DNA of 6,734 nt from NCBI GenBank assembly GCA_036503065.1, contig DASXXM010000270.1:1-6734 (forward strand). Direction: 5' to 3'. Numbering within the stretch: the first letter of the stretch is position 1; each line of letters opens with the position of its first letter. The translations under genes were made by a program, and so were the position numbers. Below the pieces are notes generated by a model that worked only from the letters and a program-made list of their open reading frames with translations, had not been told where the DNA came from and did no database searches. The DNA is from DATEPR01 sp036503065 (GTDB taxonomy: Bacteria; Actinomycetota; Actinomycetes; Mycobacteriales; Pseudonocardiaceae). Below, piece by piece: positions 1 through 5,772 of the stretch.

Positions 1-118
1 CGCAGCCGGTGGCGTCGATCAACCCGGTGCGCAGGGCGGTCAGGCCGCACGCGGCGGTCGTGGCGACGGAGCCCCGCGCACCGATGAGCCACAGTCCGGT
101 TCGATCGACCCTGGCCAT
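1..118 (-). CDS. myo-inositol-1-phosphate synthase-like protein, N-terminal fragment
   Basis: Only the first 39 codons are inside the window; the gene continues past base 1. The translation starts MARVDRTGLWLIGARGSVAT, followed by TAACGLTALRTGLIDATGC. The GLWLIGARGSVATTA stretch is a Rossmann-type dinucleotide-binding start (GxxGxxA/T), typical of actinobacterial inositol-3-phosphate synthase family proteins. Those use NAD to convert a hexose 6-phosphate to a cyclitol phosphate, or catalyse related reactions on other substrates. The ATG at 118-116 lies one base after the stop of the propeller gene, so translation is almost certainly coupled; only a weak purine-rich site precedes it. The family call rests on one short motif region. 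Another NAD-binding oxidoreductase is possible, and nothing can be said of the catalytic domain or whether it is a primary inositol enzyme or a cluster-specific homologue. Confidence 0.6.
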   Translation of the reverse strand, partial: MARVDRTGLWLIGARGSVATTAACGLTALRTGLIDATGC

Positions 119-119
119 G

Positions 120-1445
120 TCAGTCGGCCACGTCTTCGGACCGGGCGTTTTCGAGCTGGGCCACGTCTTCGGACCAGTTGGTGATGCGCCACACGCGGCC
201 GGTGCCGGCCTCGGCGTCCACGCCGATCTCGGACATCTCGAACTGCCCGAAGTCCACCACGTAGAGGTCGCCGTCCGCGCCGAAGGCCACGTCGATCGGC
301 CTGCGCACCGGTAATCCGGTGGCCAGCGGGTGGATGGACCAGTCGCCGGGATCGATGCGCACCAGATAGCGGCCGACCTTGGGGCCGCCGGCCGGCAGGC
401 ACATCGGGGCCTCGTCGCCGAACAGCGTCACCACGAGGTGCCCGGCGTAGCGCGGCGCGTTCGCGGGCACGACGGCGAACTTCGTCGCGGCGGCATGCGG
501 TGTGAACGAGACCAGCGCCCGTTGCGGGGTGGGCAGCTCGTCGTGATTAGCCAGCAGGAACGTCGGCTGCGGGCCACGGGTCGGCTGGAACTTCGGGTCG
601 GTCACCGGCTCGCCGTCGACGAAGTCCGGCCAGCCGTACCAGGCGCCGGGCCGTACCTCGAACAGCAGGTCAGGAGCGTTGCCGATGGGCCTGCTGCCCC
701 GGTCGTCGGCGCCCTGGTCCACGGCCAGCAACCGGCCGTCGGGCAGGAAGCCGAGGCCGAACGGGTTGCGAATGCCCCAGGCGACCACTTCGAGGCCACT
801 GCCGTCGAGGTTGCAGCGCAGGACTGCGGCGGTGGCGCGCGTCCCGGCGGGCACCCGCTCGCCCGGCTCGGTCACGGTGCCGAACTGGGTGAACGCGCCG
901 GTGACCGCCTCGTCGCCGGGCAGGTCGGGCAGCGGGTTGGCCGTGGTGAGGTTCACGCCGGCCAGCGTCACGTCGATGCCCGGCACGTCGTGGGCGTGCG
1001 GCAGGCGCCGCAGCCAGCCCAGTTCGTAGGCGTCCAGGCCGATGACGCCCAGATTGGACATCGCGCCCTGTCCGAAGTAGAGCTTCCGGTCGGCGCCGAT
1101 CACGGCCATGTTGGTGTGGTAGTTGCCGGGCGCCGGCATGCCGTCCACGATCACCGTGCGCTCGCCCGCATCGTCGATCCGGGTGATCCGGCCGGCGCCG
1201 CCCTCGGACACGTACAGGCAGCCGTCGTGCCAGCACAGGCCGGTGACCGGCGCCGCGAGATCCGCCGCGATCAGCGTCCGCTCTTCCGGTCCGTCCAGCC
1301 GCCACACCCGGCCGCCGGGCTCCGCGCCCGCGAAGCGCAGGCCGGACTCGGCGACGTACAGCCGGCCTGCCGCGTCAACTGCGAGACTGGTCGGGAAGTG
1401 CAATCCGTCTGCGACCACCGCAGGCCGTGGCAACGTCTGAGTCAT
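120..1445 (-). CDS. sorbosone/glucose dehydrogenase-like beta-propeller protein
   Basis: A 441-residue protein with repeated propeller-blade signatures (SLAVDAAGRLYVAESG, LGFLPDGRLLAVDQG, DVAFGADGDLYVVDFG). It resembles soluble PQQ glucose/sorbosone dehydrogenases. The segment GIRNPFGLGFLPDGRLL, then PDLLFEVRPGAWYGWPDF, mirrors the part of those enzymes whose Arg-Asn pair contacts PQQ (here Arg226-Asn227). His110 in NYHTN is a candidate for the catalytic His, by position only. No signal peptide is visible, although characterised PQQ enzymes act outside the cytoplasm, so it may use another cofactor or be a lactonase-like or binding propeller. ATG at 1445 is preferred over in-frame GTG at 1454: the purine-rich site GAGAAGGCGG sits 8-11 bases before the ATG but abuts the GTG. 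The C-terminus carries an 11-residue tandem duplication (SEDVA twice). It lies downstream of the thioesterase, beyond a hairpin, and is coupled to the inositol-phosphate-synthase-like gene. Substrate unknown. Confidence 0.78.
   Translation of the reverse strand: MTQTLPRPAVVADGLHFPTSLAVDAAGRLYVAESGLRFAGAEPGGRVWRLDGPEERTLIAADLAAPVTGLCWHDGCLYVSEGGAGRITRIDDAGERTVIVDGMPAPGNYHTNMAVIGADRKLYFGQGAMSNLGVIGLDAYELGWLRRLPHAHDVPGIDVTLAGVNLTTANPLPDLPGDEAVTGAFTQFGTVTEPGERVPAGTRATAAVLRCNLDGSGLEVVAWGIRNPFGLGFLPDGRLLAVDQGADDRGSRPIGNAPDLLFEVRPGAWYGWPDFVDGEPVTDPKFQPTRGPQPTFLLANHDELPTPQRALVSFTPHAAATKFAVVPANAPRYAGHLVVTLFGDEAPMCLPAGGPKVGRYLVRIDPGDWSIHPLATGLPVRRPIDVAFGADGDLYVVDFGQFEMSEIGVDAEAGTGRVWRITNWSEDVAQLENARSEDVAD
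126..175 (-). repeat. 17-bp direct repeat, in-frame duplication at the propeller C-terminus
   Basis: GGCCACGTCTTCGGACC occurs at 126-142 and again at 159-175, 33 bases apart, exactly 11 codons. It encodes SEDVA twice in the last 17 residues of the propeller protein. The exact nucleotide identity suggests a recent slippage or duplication that lengthened the tail without breaking the frame. Confidence 0.9.
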
Positions 1446-1472
1446 CGAGAACACCGCCTTCTCAAGCGTCTG

Positions 1473-1502
1473 ACGAACGCTGAAGCTGGTCAGCGCGTTC
1501 GT
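1473..1502 (-). promoter_or_regulatory. leader hairpin or operator upstream of the propeller gene
   Basis: ACGAACGC (1473-1480) pairs perfectly with GCGTTCGT (1495-1502). The stem continues with TGA/TCA across a 2-base bulge, giving 11 pairs around a 6-base loop. It ends 27 bases before the preferred ATG of the propeller gene, so in mRNA it would form a leader stem, or as DNA an operator-like dyad. Function is inferred from position only. Confidence 0.45.
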
Positions 1503-1535
1503 TGGGCGACGCTAGCCGCGATCGGTGACTCGATG

Positions 1536-1574
1536 TTCTTCTTACGTGCGCTGTTTTTCCGCACCCACGAAGAA
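1536..1574. repeat. imperfect inverted repeat next to the terminator-like hairpin
   Basis: Bases 1536-1550 (TTCTTCTTACGTGCG) and the complement of 1560-1574 (TTCTTCGTGGGTGCG) match at 12 of 15 positions, with a 9-base T-rich centre. It lies 5 bases beyond the strong stem at 1580-1606. It could be the second part of a terminator or a regulator-binding dyad. Confidence 0.35.
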
Positions 1575-1579
1575 AGTGC

Positions 1580-1606
1580 GACACGCCGGGCCGTCCCCGG
1601 CGTGTC
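1580..1606 (-). terminator. strong hairpin after the thioesterase gene, probable terminator or attenuator
   Basis: GACACGCCGGG (1580-1590) and CCCGGCGTGTC (1596-1606) form a perfect 11-bp GC-rich stem with a 5-base loop. It starts 38 bases past the thioesterase stop in the direction of transcription. On the minus strand it is followed by GCACTTTCTTC, a modest T-rich run, as is common for actinobacterial terminators. It could reduce rather than abolish read-through into the propeller gene. Confidence 0.6.
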
Positions 1607-1644
1607 CTCATGCTCGTGCGGTTACTTTCGCATGGATAGCCATG

Positions 1645-2133
1645 TCACGCGCCCACCGGCTGCGCGGCCGATTCGCTCTTGACCGCGTCCGCCGTGGAAA
1701 TGGGCAGGTCCGAGTACGGCACCAGCGCCCGGCGCAGTTCCACGGGGACGACGGAGGGCACCGTCCGCGTGTTCGGCCCGCGCATGCAGCCGATCCGCTG
1801 CGACCCGGTGGCGACCAGTTTCTCCTCGCCCTGCACGATCTTCACGTAGTCGAAGCGGAACTGGATCTGCGTCTGGGTCATCTCGTCGAGGCTCATCCGG
1901 ATGGACAGCTGGTCGAACGCGTAGATGTCGCCGAGATACTCGCACTCGACCTTGAGCGTGAACAGCTTCAGGTCGTCGTCGGCGATCTCCGCGAGCACGC
2001 TCGGTGCCTTCTCCAGCAGGAACCGCTCGCGGCAGTGTCCCTGCCACCGCACGTAGTTCACGTAATAGACGTTGCCGACGATGTTGGTCTCCTCGAATCC
2101 CACGGTGTGGCGGATCTCGTAATAATCAGCCAT
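1645..2133 (-). CDS. E10: enediyne-type hot-dog thioesterase (SgcE10/CalE7/DynE7 family)
   Basis: A 162-residue protein beginning MADYYEIRHTVGFEETNIVG, the characteristic opening of enediyne polyketide thioesterases. These release the ACP-bound polyene made by the iterative enediyne PKS. The 4HBT fold is visible: ETNxxGNVYYVNY (residues 15-27) corresponds to the usual TDxxGHVNNxxY motif, with Asn17 in place of the acidic residue, as in the characterised enediyne enzymes, which lack the classical Asp/Glu and rely on Asn/Arg chemistry. Conserved RWQGxCRE (29-36), LKLFTLKVECEYL and the CMRGPN segment near residue 119 support the call. The start is ATG at 2133: AGGAG lies 7 bases upstream, whereas an extended start further upstream would add a tail unlike the family. 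Its first 8 bases overlap the end of the PKSE-like gene (ATGGCTGA), indicating translational coupling. The roughly 30-residue C-terminal tail after the hot-dog is probably flexible. Confidence 0.93.
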   Translation of the reverse strand: MADYYEIRHTVGFEETNIVGNVYYVNYVRWQGHCRERFLLEKAPSVLAEIADDDLKLFTLKVECEYLGDIYAFDQLSIRMSLDEMTQTQIQFRFDYVKIVQGEEKLVATGSQRIGCMRGPNTRTVPSVVPVELRRALVPYSDLPISTADAVKSESAAQPVGA

Positions 2134-4900
2134 GGCAGCGCTCCTCTGTGGACAGTACGGCGAAGACGACAGGGTCTGGCCGGTCATTGATGGTCGTCAC
2201 CCAGGTGGCGACGACGGCGTCGCCGGCTCGCAGCAGGACCCAGCCATCGGGTCCGCGGCGATCCATGGTCGGCGCCGACGTGGCGCCGGTCGTGCGGAGA
2301 GATGCCAACGCACCCAACGCCCTGGCGGTCGCCACGGACGCGGATTCGCCGGTCTCGGCCATCAGCCGGTCGCGCAGACCGACGTGCTCACCGAGCAGTC
2401 CGGCCTGCTCCGCCGCTGACCGGCCGAGCGCGGTCCCGATGTGGCAACCGAGCCGTTCCCGTCCGGTCACCAGCAGGGTCATGCCGGCGTCGTGGGCGGC
2501 GGACACGTGGGCGCCCACCGCTTCCGGTCGGCCGTCCGGGCCGTACCGCAGTCGGACCGGGTGACCGAACGCCCGGCCTGCGGCCAGGTCGAATCCTGCT
2601 CGGTTGGCTACCGGCCGCAGGTCGGCCGGCACGGGGTCCGGTTCGACGATCACCGTGCGGTGGCCGCCGAGCAGGTCACGCAGTGTCCGTTCGATGTGTG
2701 GCCCGACGAGTGCCGGCACCCACGGTCCGGTCTCGGCGTGCACGGCCCGGAAGGTGAGGCCCTCCCAGCGTTCGACGACCGTGCCGGTCGGATCGAGCAC
2801 ATCGACGTCGTAGCGGTGGATGTCGCCGTCCTGGCCACGCTCGCGGGCGTCCACGACGGCGTACTCGGTGTCCTGGTCCGGTGGCGCGGTCAGGTGGAGC
2901 CGCGCGACGCCGAGCGGCACCAGCGTGGCGCCCGGGACGCTCGCCCGGACGGCCTGCAGCACCGCGTCCCGGGTCCCCGGGTCGGCCGCGCGAAGTTCCT
3001 GCGGCAGGTCCGGGGCGAACCACGATGCCTGCGGCGTCGTGCCGACCTCGGCCACCACGCGCGTCGCGGTCACCCTGCGGTAGCCGAGCAGCCGCTGGAA
3101 ACGCTTGCCCTGGAACAGGAGTCCGCCGTACAGCTCGGTGACCGGGTCCAACCCGACCGCGGGCAGCGGCAGCCGGCAGGCCGGTGCCCGAACCGGATGC
3201 GGGGCCGGCCGGGGATGGCGCAGCCGGGCACGGAGGTGGTCGGTGGCGAAACCGGTCCGCTCGCTGCGGACAACCACGTCGACAGTCTCGGTGTCGCGGA
3301 CCAGCGCGGCCAGCCGGATCGTCGTCGACTCCCCCGCCGGCACGACGATGGGCTCGCCGAACTCCACGTTCTCCAGCAACGGCGGCCCGCCGCGCCCGGC
3401 AAGGGCCGCCGCGACCTGGATCATCGCCTCGATGCCCAGTGTGGGCGGGAACGTCGGTTCGCCCGCTGGCACGTGGTCGTCGAGATACGGGTCGGTGGCC
3501 GCGGTCAGTTCGGTCTCGGTCACCAGTTCGACACCTGGATAGTGCACCAGGACACGGTCGACGAACCGGGTTCGCGGCAGCACGGACGAGCCGGTCGGCT
3601 TCGGTAGCCCCGCGATCCGGCCGGTCACCAGGATCTCGGGACCGACCGACGGGTCGGCGAGTATCCGGCGCAGCACGGCGAGGGCATCGTCGGTGGGGAT
3701 CGGGGAGTCGTGGTCCGGTTCGTCCACCGACCAGGCCACCGTCACGGCGCGCGTGCGTGGCCGCTCGCGTCCGAATCGGACGGTCAGCTCGGTGGCCCAG
3801 TCGTCCGCAAGGACGTGCTGCGGCACGCCACCCCGGCCCACCCGGCCCGCGATGCCGCAGCAGGTCACGAGCAGTTTGATCCGGTCGGCGGCCACCGCGT
3901 CGAGCACCGCGCGCAGGCCGAGCACCTTCGGCGCGACGGCCCGCTGGAACGACGCGAGATCGGGCGCGGTGTTCGGCTCGTGGGCCGCGGGCCCGTACAG
4001 GATGGCGGTGACGGTACCCAGGTCGGCCTCGATCCGGCCGACCGCCGCCGCCACCCCGGCCGGTGCGGTCAGGTCGACCCGTTCGTACCGGTGCCGGACG
4101 CCGGCCGAGGCGAGCCGGGCCAGGTTCGCGGCGAGGTCCACGTCCGTCGCGGGGTCCGTCCGCCCGAGTAACGCGACCCGGGCGCCGGAATCCCGCGCGA
4201 CGGCCAGCGCGCACTCGGCGGTCATGCCGTCGCCGGTCGCCAGCAGTACATCGGTGTCGCCGAGCGGGGACGACACGATCACGCCGGCCTGCCTCGGCAC
4301 GGCACGCAACACCGGCACCGTGCGGTTGCCGTCCGCGTCATAGCGCACCTCGACGAAACCGGTGGTGGCAAGGACCTCCGCGACGACCCGCCGCACCGCG
4401 GCGGCAGTCTCCCCCGGCGCGTCGGGCGCCGGGTCGGCCAGGCCGACCACGGTGGTCGCCCCGGCCGGGTGCAGCGTGCGCGCGAGCGCGGCGGCACCCA
4501 GCCGGTTCTGGACGACGACGAATCGCAGGCCCGGTCGGGCCGCGGCCGCTCGGCCGGCGTCGAGGATCAGCGGGAGGTGGTCCTCGCCGCTGTCGGGCAG
4601 GCACAGCAGGACACCGTCACCGATCCCGGTTGCCGTCAACGCGGCGCACAGCGGTCCGCCCAGCGGATGGCCCGATGGCGCGAACACCGACCAGGTGCTC
4701 GGCTCTGGGGTATAGGCCAGCTGTGGCGGCACCGCTGTGCGCACGTACTCGACGGCGAACGGCGCGACCCAGGATTGAATGCCCGGGATGTCCTCCGGCG
4801 CCCGGCCGGACAGCACGTTCTCCCGGAGCTCACCAGGGGTGGTGGCATCGGGACAGCGGAGGCCGATGCCGACGGCCGCGATCCGGTGCTCGTTCCGCAT
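2126..4900 (-). CDS. domain-deleted enediyne PKS-like protein (KS remnant, KR*, DH, PPTase*)
   Basis: A 924-residue protein resembling an enediyne PKS without KS, AT and ACP. Residues 1-34 (RIAAVGIGLRCPDATTPGEL) look like a ketosynthase N-terminus, then jump to the pre-KR linker. KR (about 85-430): the TG loop at 222-226 reads TGDGM, apparently shortened from the TGGGKGI I recall for this family. Lys325 remains, but the catalytic Tyr, Ser and Asn positions appear to be His362, Gly349 and Asp366. DH (about 444-745): His476-x3-Gly480-x4-Pro485 and Asp645-x3-Gln649 are intact, and LYGGLLFQGKRFQR (590-603) is typical. PPTase-like end (about 748-924): ends VVATWVTTIN and DPVVFAVLS as in the family, but the DxE pair is His820/Gly822 and the W/E/K motif has Leu862, Ala866 and Thr870. 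The DH may therefore be the only active domain. Start ATG 4900 has GGAGAGGG about 9 bases upstream. It overlaps the thioesterase by 8 bases. The residue alignments are from memory of the family. Confidence 0.85.
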   Translation of the reverse strand: MRNEHRIAAVGIGLRCPDATTPGELRENVLSGRAPEDIPGIQSWVAPFAVEYVRTAVPPQLAYTPEPSTWSVFAPSGHPLGGPLCAALTATGIGDGVLLCLPDSGEDHLPLILDAGRAAAARPGLRFVVVQNRLGAAALARTLHPAGATTVVGLADPAPDAPGETAAAVRRVVAEVLATTGFVEVRYDADGNRTVPVLRAVPRQAGVIVSSPLGDTDVLLATGDGMTAECALAVARDSGARVALLGRTDPATDVDLAANLARLASAGVRHRYERVDLTAPAGVAAAVGRIEADLGTVTAILYGPAAHEPNTAPDLASFQRAVAPKVLGLRAVLDAVAADRIKLLVTCCGIAGRVGRGGVPQHVLADDWATELTVRFGRERPRTRAVTVAWSVDEPDHDSPIPTDDALAVLRRILADPSVGPEILVTGRIAGLPKPTGSSVLPRTRFVDRVLVHYPGVELVTETELTAATDPYLDDHVPAGEPTFPPTLGIEAMIQVAAALAGRGGPPLLENVEFGEPIVVPAGESTTIRLAALVRDTETVDVVVRSERTGFATDHLRARLRHPRPAPHPVRAPACRLPLPAVGLDPVTELYGGLLFQGKRFQRLLGYRRVTATRVVAEVGTTPQASWFAPDLPQELRAADPGTRDAVLQAVRASVPGATLVPLGVARLHLTAPPDQDTEYAVVDARERGQDGDIHRYDVDVLDPTGTVVERWEGLTFRAVHAETGPWVPALVGPHIERTLRDLLGGHRTVIVEPDPVPADLRPVANRAGFDLAAGRAFGHPVRLRYGPDGRPEAVGAHVSAAHDAGMTLLVTGRERLGCHIGTALGRSAAEQAGLLGEHVGLRDRLMAETGESASVATARALGALASLRTTGATSAPTMDRRGPDGWVLLRAGDAVVATWVTTINDRPDPVVFAVLSTEERCHG

Positions 4901-4953
4901 GTTCGCCCGCCCTCTCCGCCCGCTGCGGTGCTACGCTCGCCCGGCCCGTGAAA

Positions 4954-4982
4954 GTAATACGGACAACGGGGATCGCGTCACC
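4954..4982 (-). promoter_or_regulatory. candidate promoter of the PKSE-like/thioesterase operon
   Basis: On the minus strand, GTGACG (4981-4976, four of six against TTGACA) and TATTAC (4959-4954, four of six against TATAAT) are 16 bases apart. Initiation would fall near 4947, giving a leader of about 47 bases to the ATG at 4900. This is a weak match in a relatively AT-rich patch; it is the best candidate I can see, not a firm call. Confidence 0.28.
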
Positions 4983-5049
4983 TCTGATATATGAACTCGT
5001 CATACTGTGCGCCTGACGACTTCCTGGTGTCTTCTCCCACGGTGCCCTT

Positions 5050-5072
5050 CACCGGCGGTCAATTCGCCGGTG
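5050..5072. repeat. perfect 8-bp inverted repeat in the divergent region
   Basis: CACCGGCG (5050-5057) and CGCCGGTG (5065-5072) flank GTCAATT. The spacer contains TTGACC when read on the minus strand, a -35-like hexamer, but there is no matching -10 at the right distance. Possibly an operator. Confidence 0.45.
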
Positions 5073-5281
5073 GTCCGTTCTTCTCCGGTATTGCCACCGG
5101 TGCCACTGTGCCGACGGCCACAGCAGTGCGCACGAATGAAGTGGACATGGCGCGCGGGCGGCGCTCAGGATTATGCGGAATCCGATTCTCCGTACGTTTG
5201 CGCGACGCGAACGAGACGGCGGTCACATCGCCAGGAGAGTCCGGTGTGGAGCTACTGCTTCGATGGCACGGCAAGAGATGA

Positions 5282-5311
5282 CGGCGGATCTCCCTTGTGG
5301 GAGGTCCGCTG
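5282..5311 (+). repeat. 13-bp hairpin with TTGT loop
   Basis: GCGGATCTCCC (5284-5294) and GGGAGGTCCGC (5299-5309) form an 11-bp stem with one G-U pair, extending two more pairs outward, around the 4-base loop TTGT. No T-run follows on the plus strand. It could be a structured RNA leader, attenuator or terminator-like element upstream of the 5443 gene. Confidence 0.5.
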
Positions 5312-5328
5312 CCGGCTGTTGTGGGAGG
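5295..5328 (+). repeat. 10-bp direct repeat TTGTGGGAGG
   Basis: TTGTGGGAGG is present at 5295-5304 and 5319-5328, start-to-start distance 24 bases. The first copy overlaps the loop and 3' arm of the 5282-5311 hairpin, so a factor binding the direct repeat would compete with that structure. Could be paired activator sites. Confidence 0.55.
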
Positions 5329-5330
5329 CT

Positions 5331-5351
5331 GGATATGAATAATCCATATCC
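5331..5351. promoter_or_regulatory. operator-like dyad GGATATG-N7-CATATCC
   Basis: Perfect 7-bp arms (5331-5337 and 5345-5351) around AATAATC form an AT-rich 21-base palindrome inside GC-rich DNA, immediately followed by the palindrome CGGGCCCG (5351-5358). The size and symmetry fit a site for a dimeric helix-turn-helix regulator. No regulator gene is in the window. Confidence 0.4.
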
Positions 5352-5387
5352 GGGCCCGTGACGGCAGCACTGGTCCCGGTCTGACGT

Positions 5388-5409
5388 TCGGGCGCAGAAT
5401 AAAGCCCGA
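5388..5409. repeat. 6-bp dyad upstream of the small-gene pair
   Basis: TCGGGC (5388-5393) and GCCCGA (5404-5409) flank GCAGAATAAA and end 33 bases before the GTG at 5443. The AT-rich centre includes CAGAAT, which weakly resembles a -10 box, but there is no matching -35. Confidence 0.3.
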
Positions 5410-5442
5410 GCAGTTCGCTCATTGGCCGGAAGGGAGCGGAAT

Positions 5443-5772
5443 GTGCCAGCAACGACGCGTGCGGTGAAGAATCGCCTCTTCGAGGCGGACGATCTCCGTC
5501 TCGACCAGATCGTGGTCGCACTGAACAACCTGCCGAGCTGGGGACACCAGGAAGTGTTACGGCGCCTGATCCGCGTCGTGGCGCGGTACGAGCGCACCGG
5601 GGACACCGCGGTCGTCGACCACTTCATGGAGAGCCTCGCCATGACCGCACGGATGGAGCGCAATCCTGCGTACGTGATGGCGACCGCCGAATCCGAGGCG
5701 CCGGGCGAACCGCGGGACATCCAGGACGTGATAGCCGGGATTGAGGCGCGTCACCGTGGCGACGGGACGTAG
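5443..5772 (+). CDS. small helical protein of unknown function (109 aa)
   Basis: Not recognised. Start GTG 5443 is chosen because AGGGAG lies 6 bases upstream; a TTG 21 bases earlier would place that site inside the gene. The protein is predicted mostly alpha-helical: a basic N-terminus (TTRAVKNRLFEADDLRLDQI), amphipathic segments LNNLPSWGHQEVLRRLIRVV and VVDHFMESLAMTARMER, and a charged tail (ESEAPGEPRDIQDVIAGIEA). There is no signal peptide or membrane segment. The next gene overlaps its end by 17 bases, so the two are probably made together. The first-gene-helical, second-gene-beta arrangement resembles small antitoxin/toxin or chaperone/partner pairs, but no family motif supports that. 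Codon use is high-GC and consistent with the neighbours. Confidence 0.72.
   Translation: MPATTRAVKNRLFEADDLRLDQIVVALNNLPSWGHQEVLRRLIRVVARYERTGDTAVVDHFMESLAMTARMERNPAYVMATAESEAPGEPRDIQDVIAGIEARHRGDGT

Larger units (their letters stand above)
1446..1644 (-). other. intergenic region between thioesterase and propeller genes
   Basis: About 200 bases without a convincing gene. It holds three inverted repeats annotated separately (1473-1502, 1536-1574, 1580-1606) and the purine-rich RBS of the propeller gene around 1454-1463. I see no clear -35/-10 pair, so whether the propeller gene has its own promoter or depends on read-through is open. Confidence 0.6.
4901..5442. other. divergent intergenic region, no convincing gene
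   Basis: 542 bases between the minus-strand operon and the plus-strand block. Short open frames exist (for example plus 4991-5281 and minus 5059-5370) but lack ribosome-binding sites and recognisable composition. The region contains four dyads (5050-5072, 5282-5311, 5331-5351, 5388-5409), a 10-base direct repeat (5295/5319), and a small dyad TATGA-N5-TCATA (4989-5003). It probably carries divergent promoters and operators. No clear sigma-70-type pair was found for the plus strand. Confidence 0.55.

Noticed and set aside
1631..1644. Short palindrome CATGG-ATAG-CCATG after the thioesterase stop
   Set aside because: Only 5-bp arms; expected by chance, and overshadowed by the stem at 1580-1606.
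330..1682. Long plus-strand open frame (450 codons) opposite the propeller gene
   Set aside because: Composition is Arg/Gly/Ala/His-rich with no domain pattern. It is the antisense shadow of the high-GC propeller gene, and it runs through the hairpin region.
2441..3607. Plus-strand open frame of 388 codons opposite the PKSE-like gene
   Set aside because: Low-complexity antisense frame. The minus strand encodes continuous, recognisable DH and PPTase-like sequence.
2676..4214. Minus-strand 512-codon frame within the PKSE-like gene
   Set aside because: Extremely Arg/Gly/Pro-rich frameshifted translation of the same strand; no family signature.
4991..5281. Plus-strand 96-codon frame with a Gly/Phe-rich stretch (TGGQFAGGPFFSG) as a possible small peptide gene
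   Set aside because: No ribosome-binding site before the ATG. The Gly-rich stretch is explained by the inverted repeat at 5050-5072, and codon bias fades in the second half.
5223..5720. Minus-strand 165-codon frame across the divergent region and the 109-aa gene
   Set aside because: Antisense to a better-supported plus-strand gene; Arg/Ser-rich composition, no RBS, no domain pattern.
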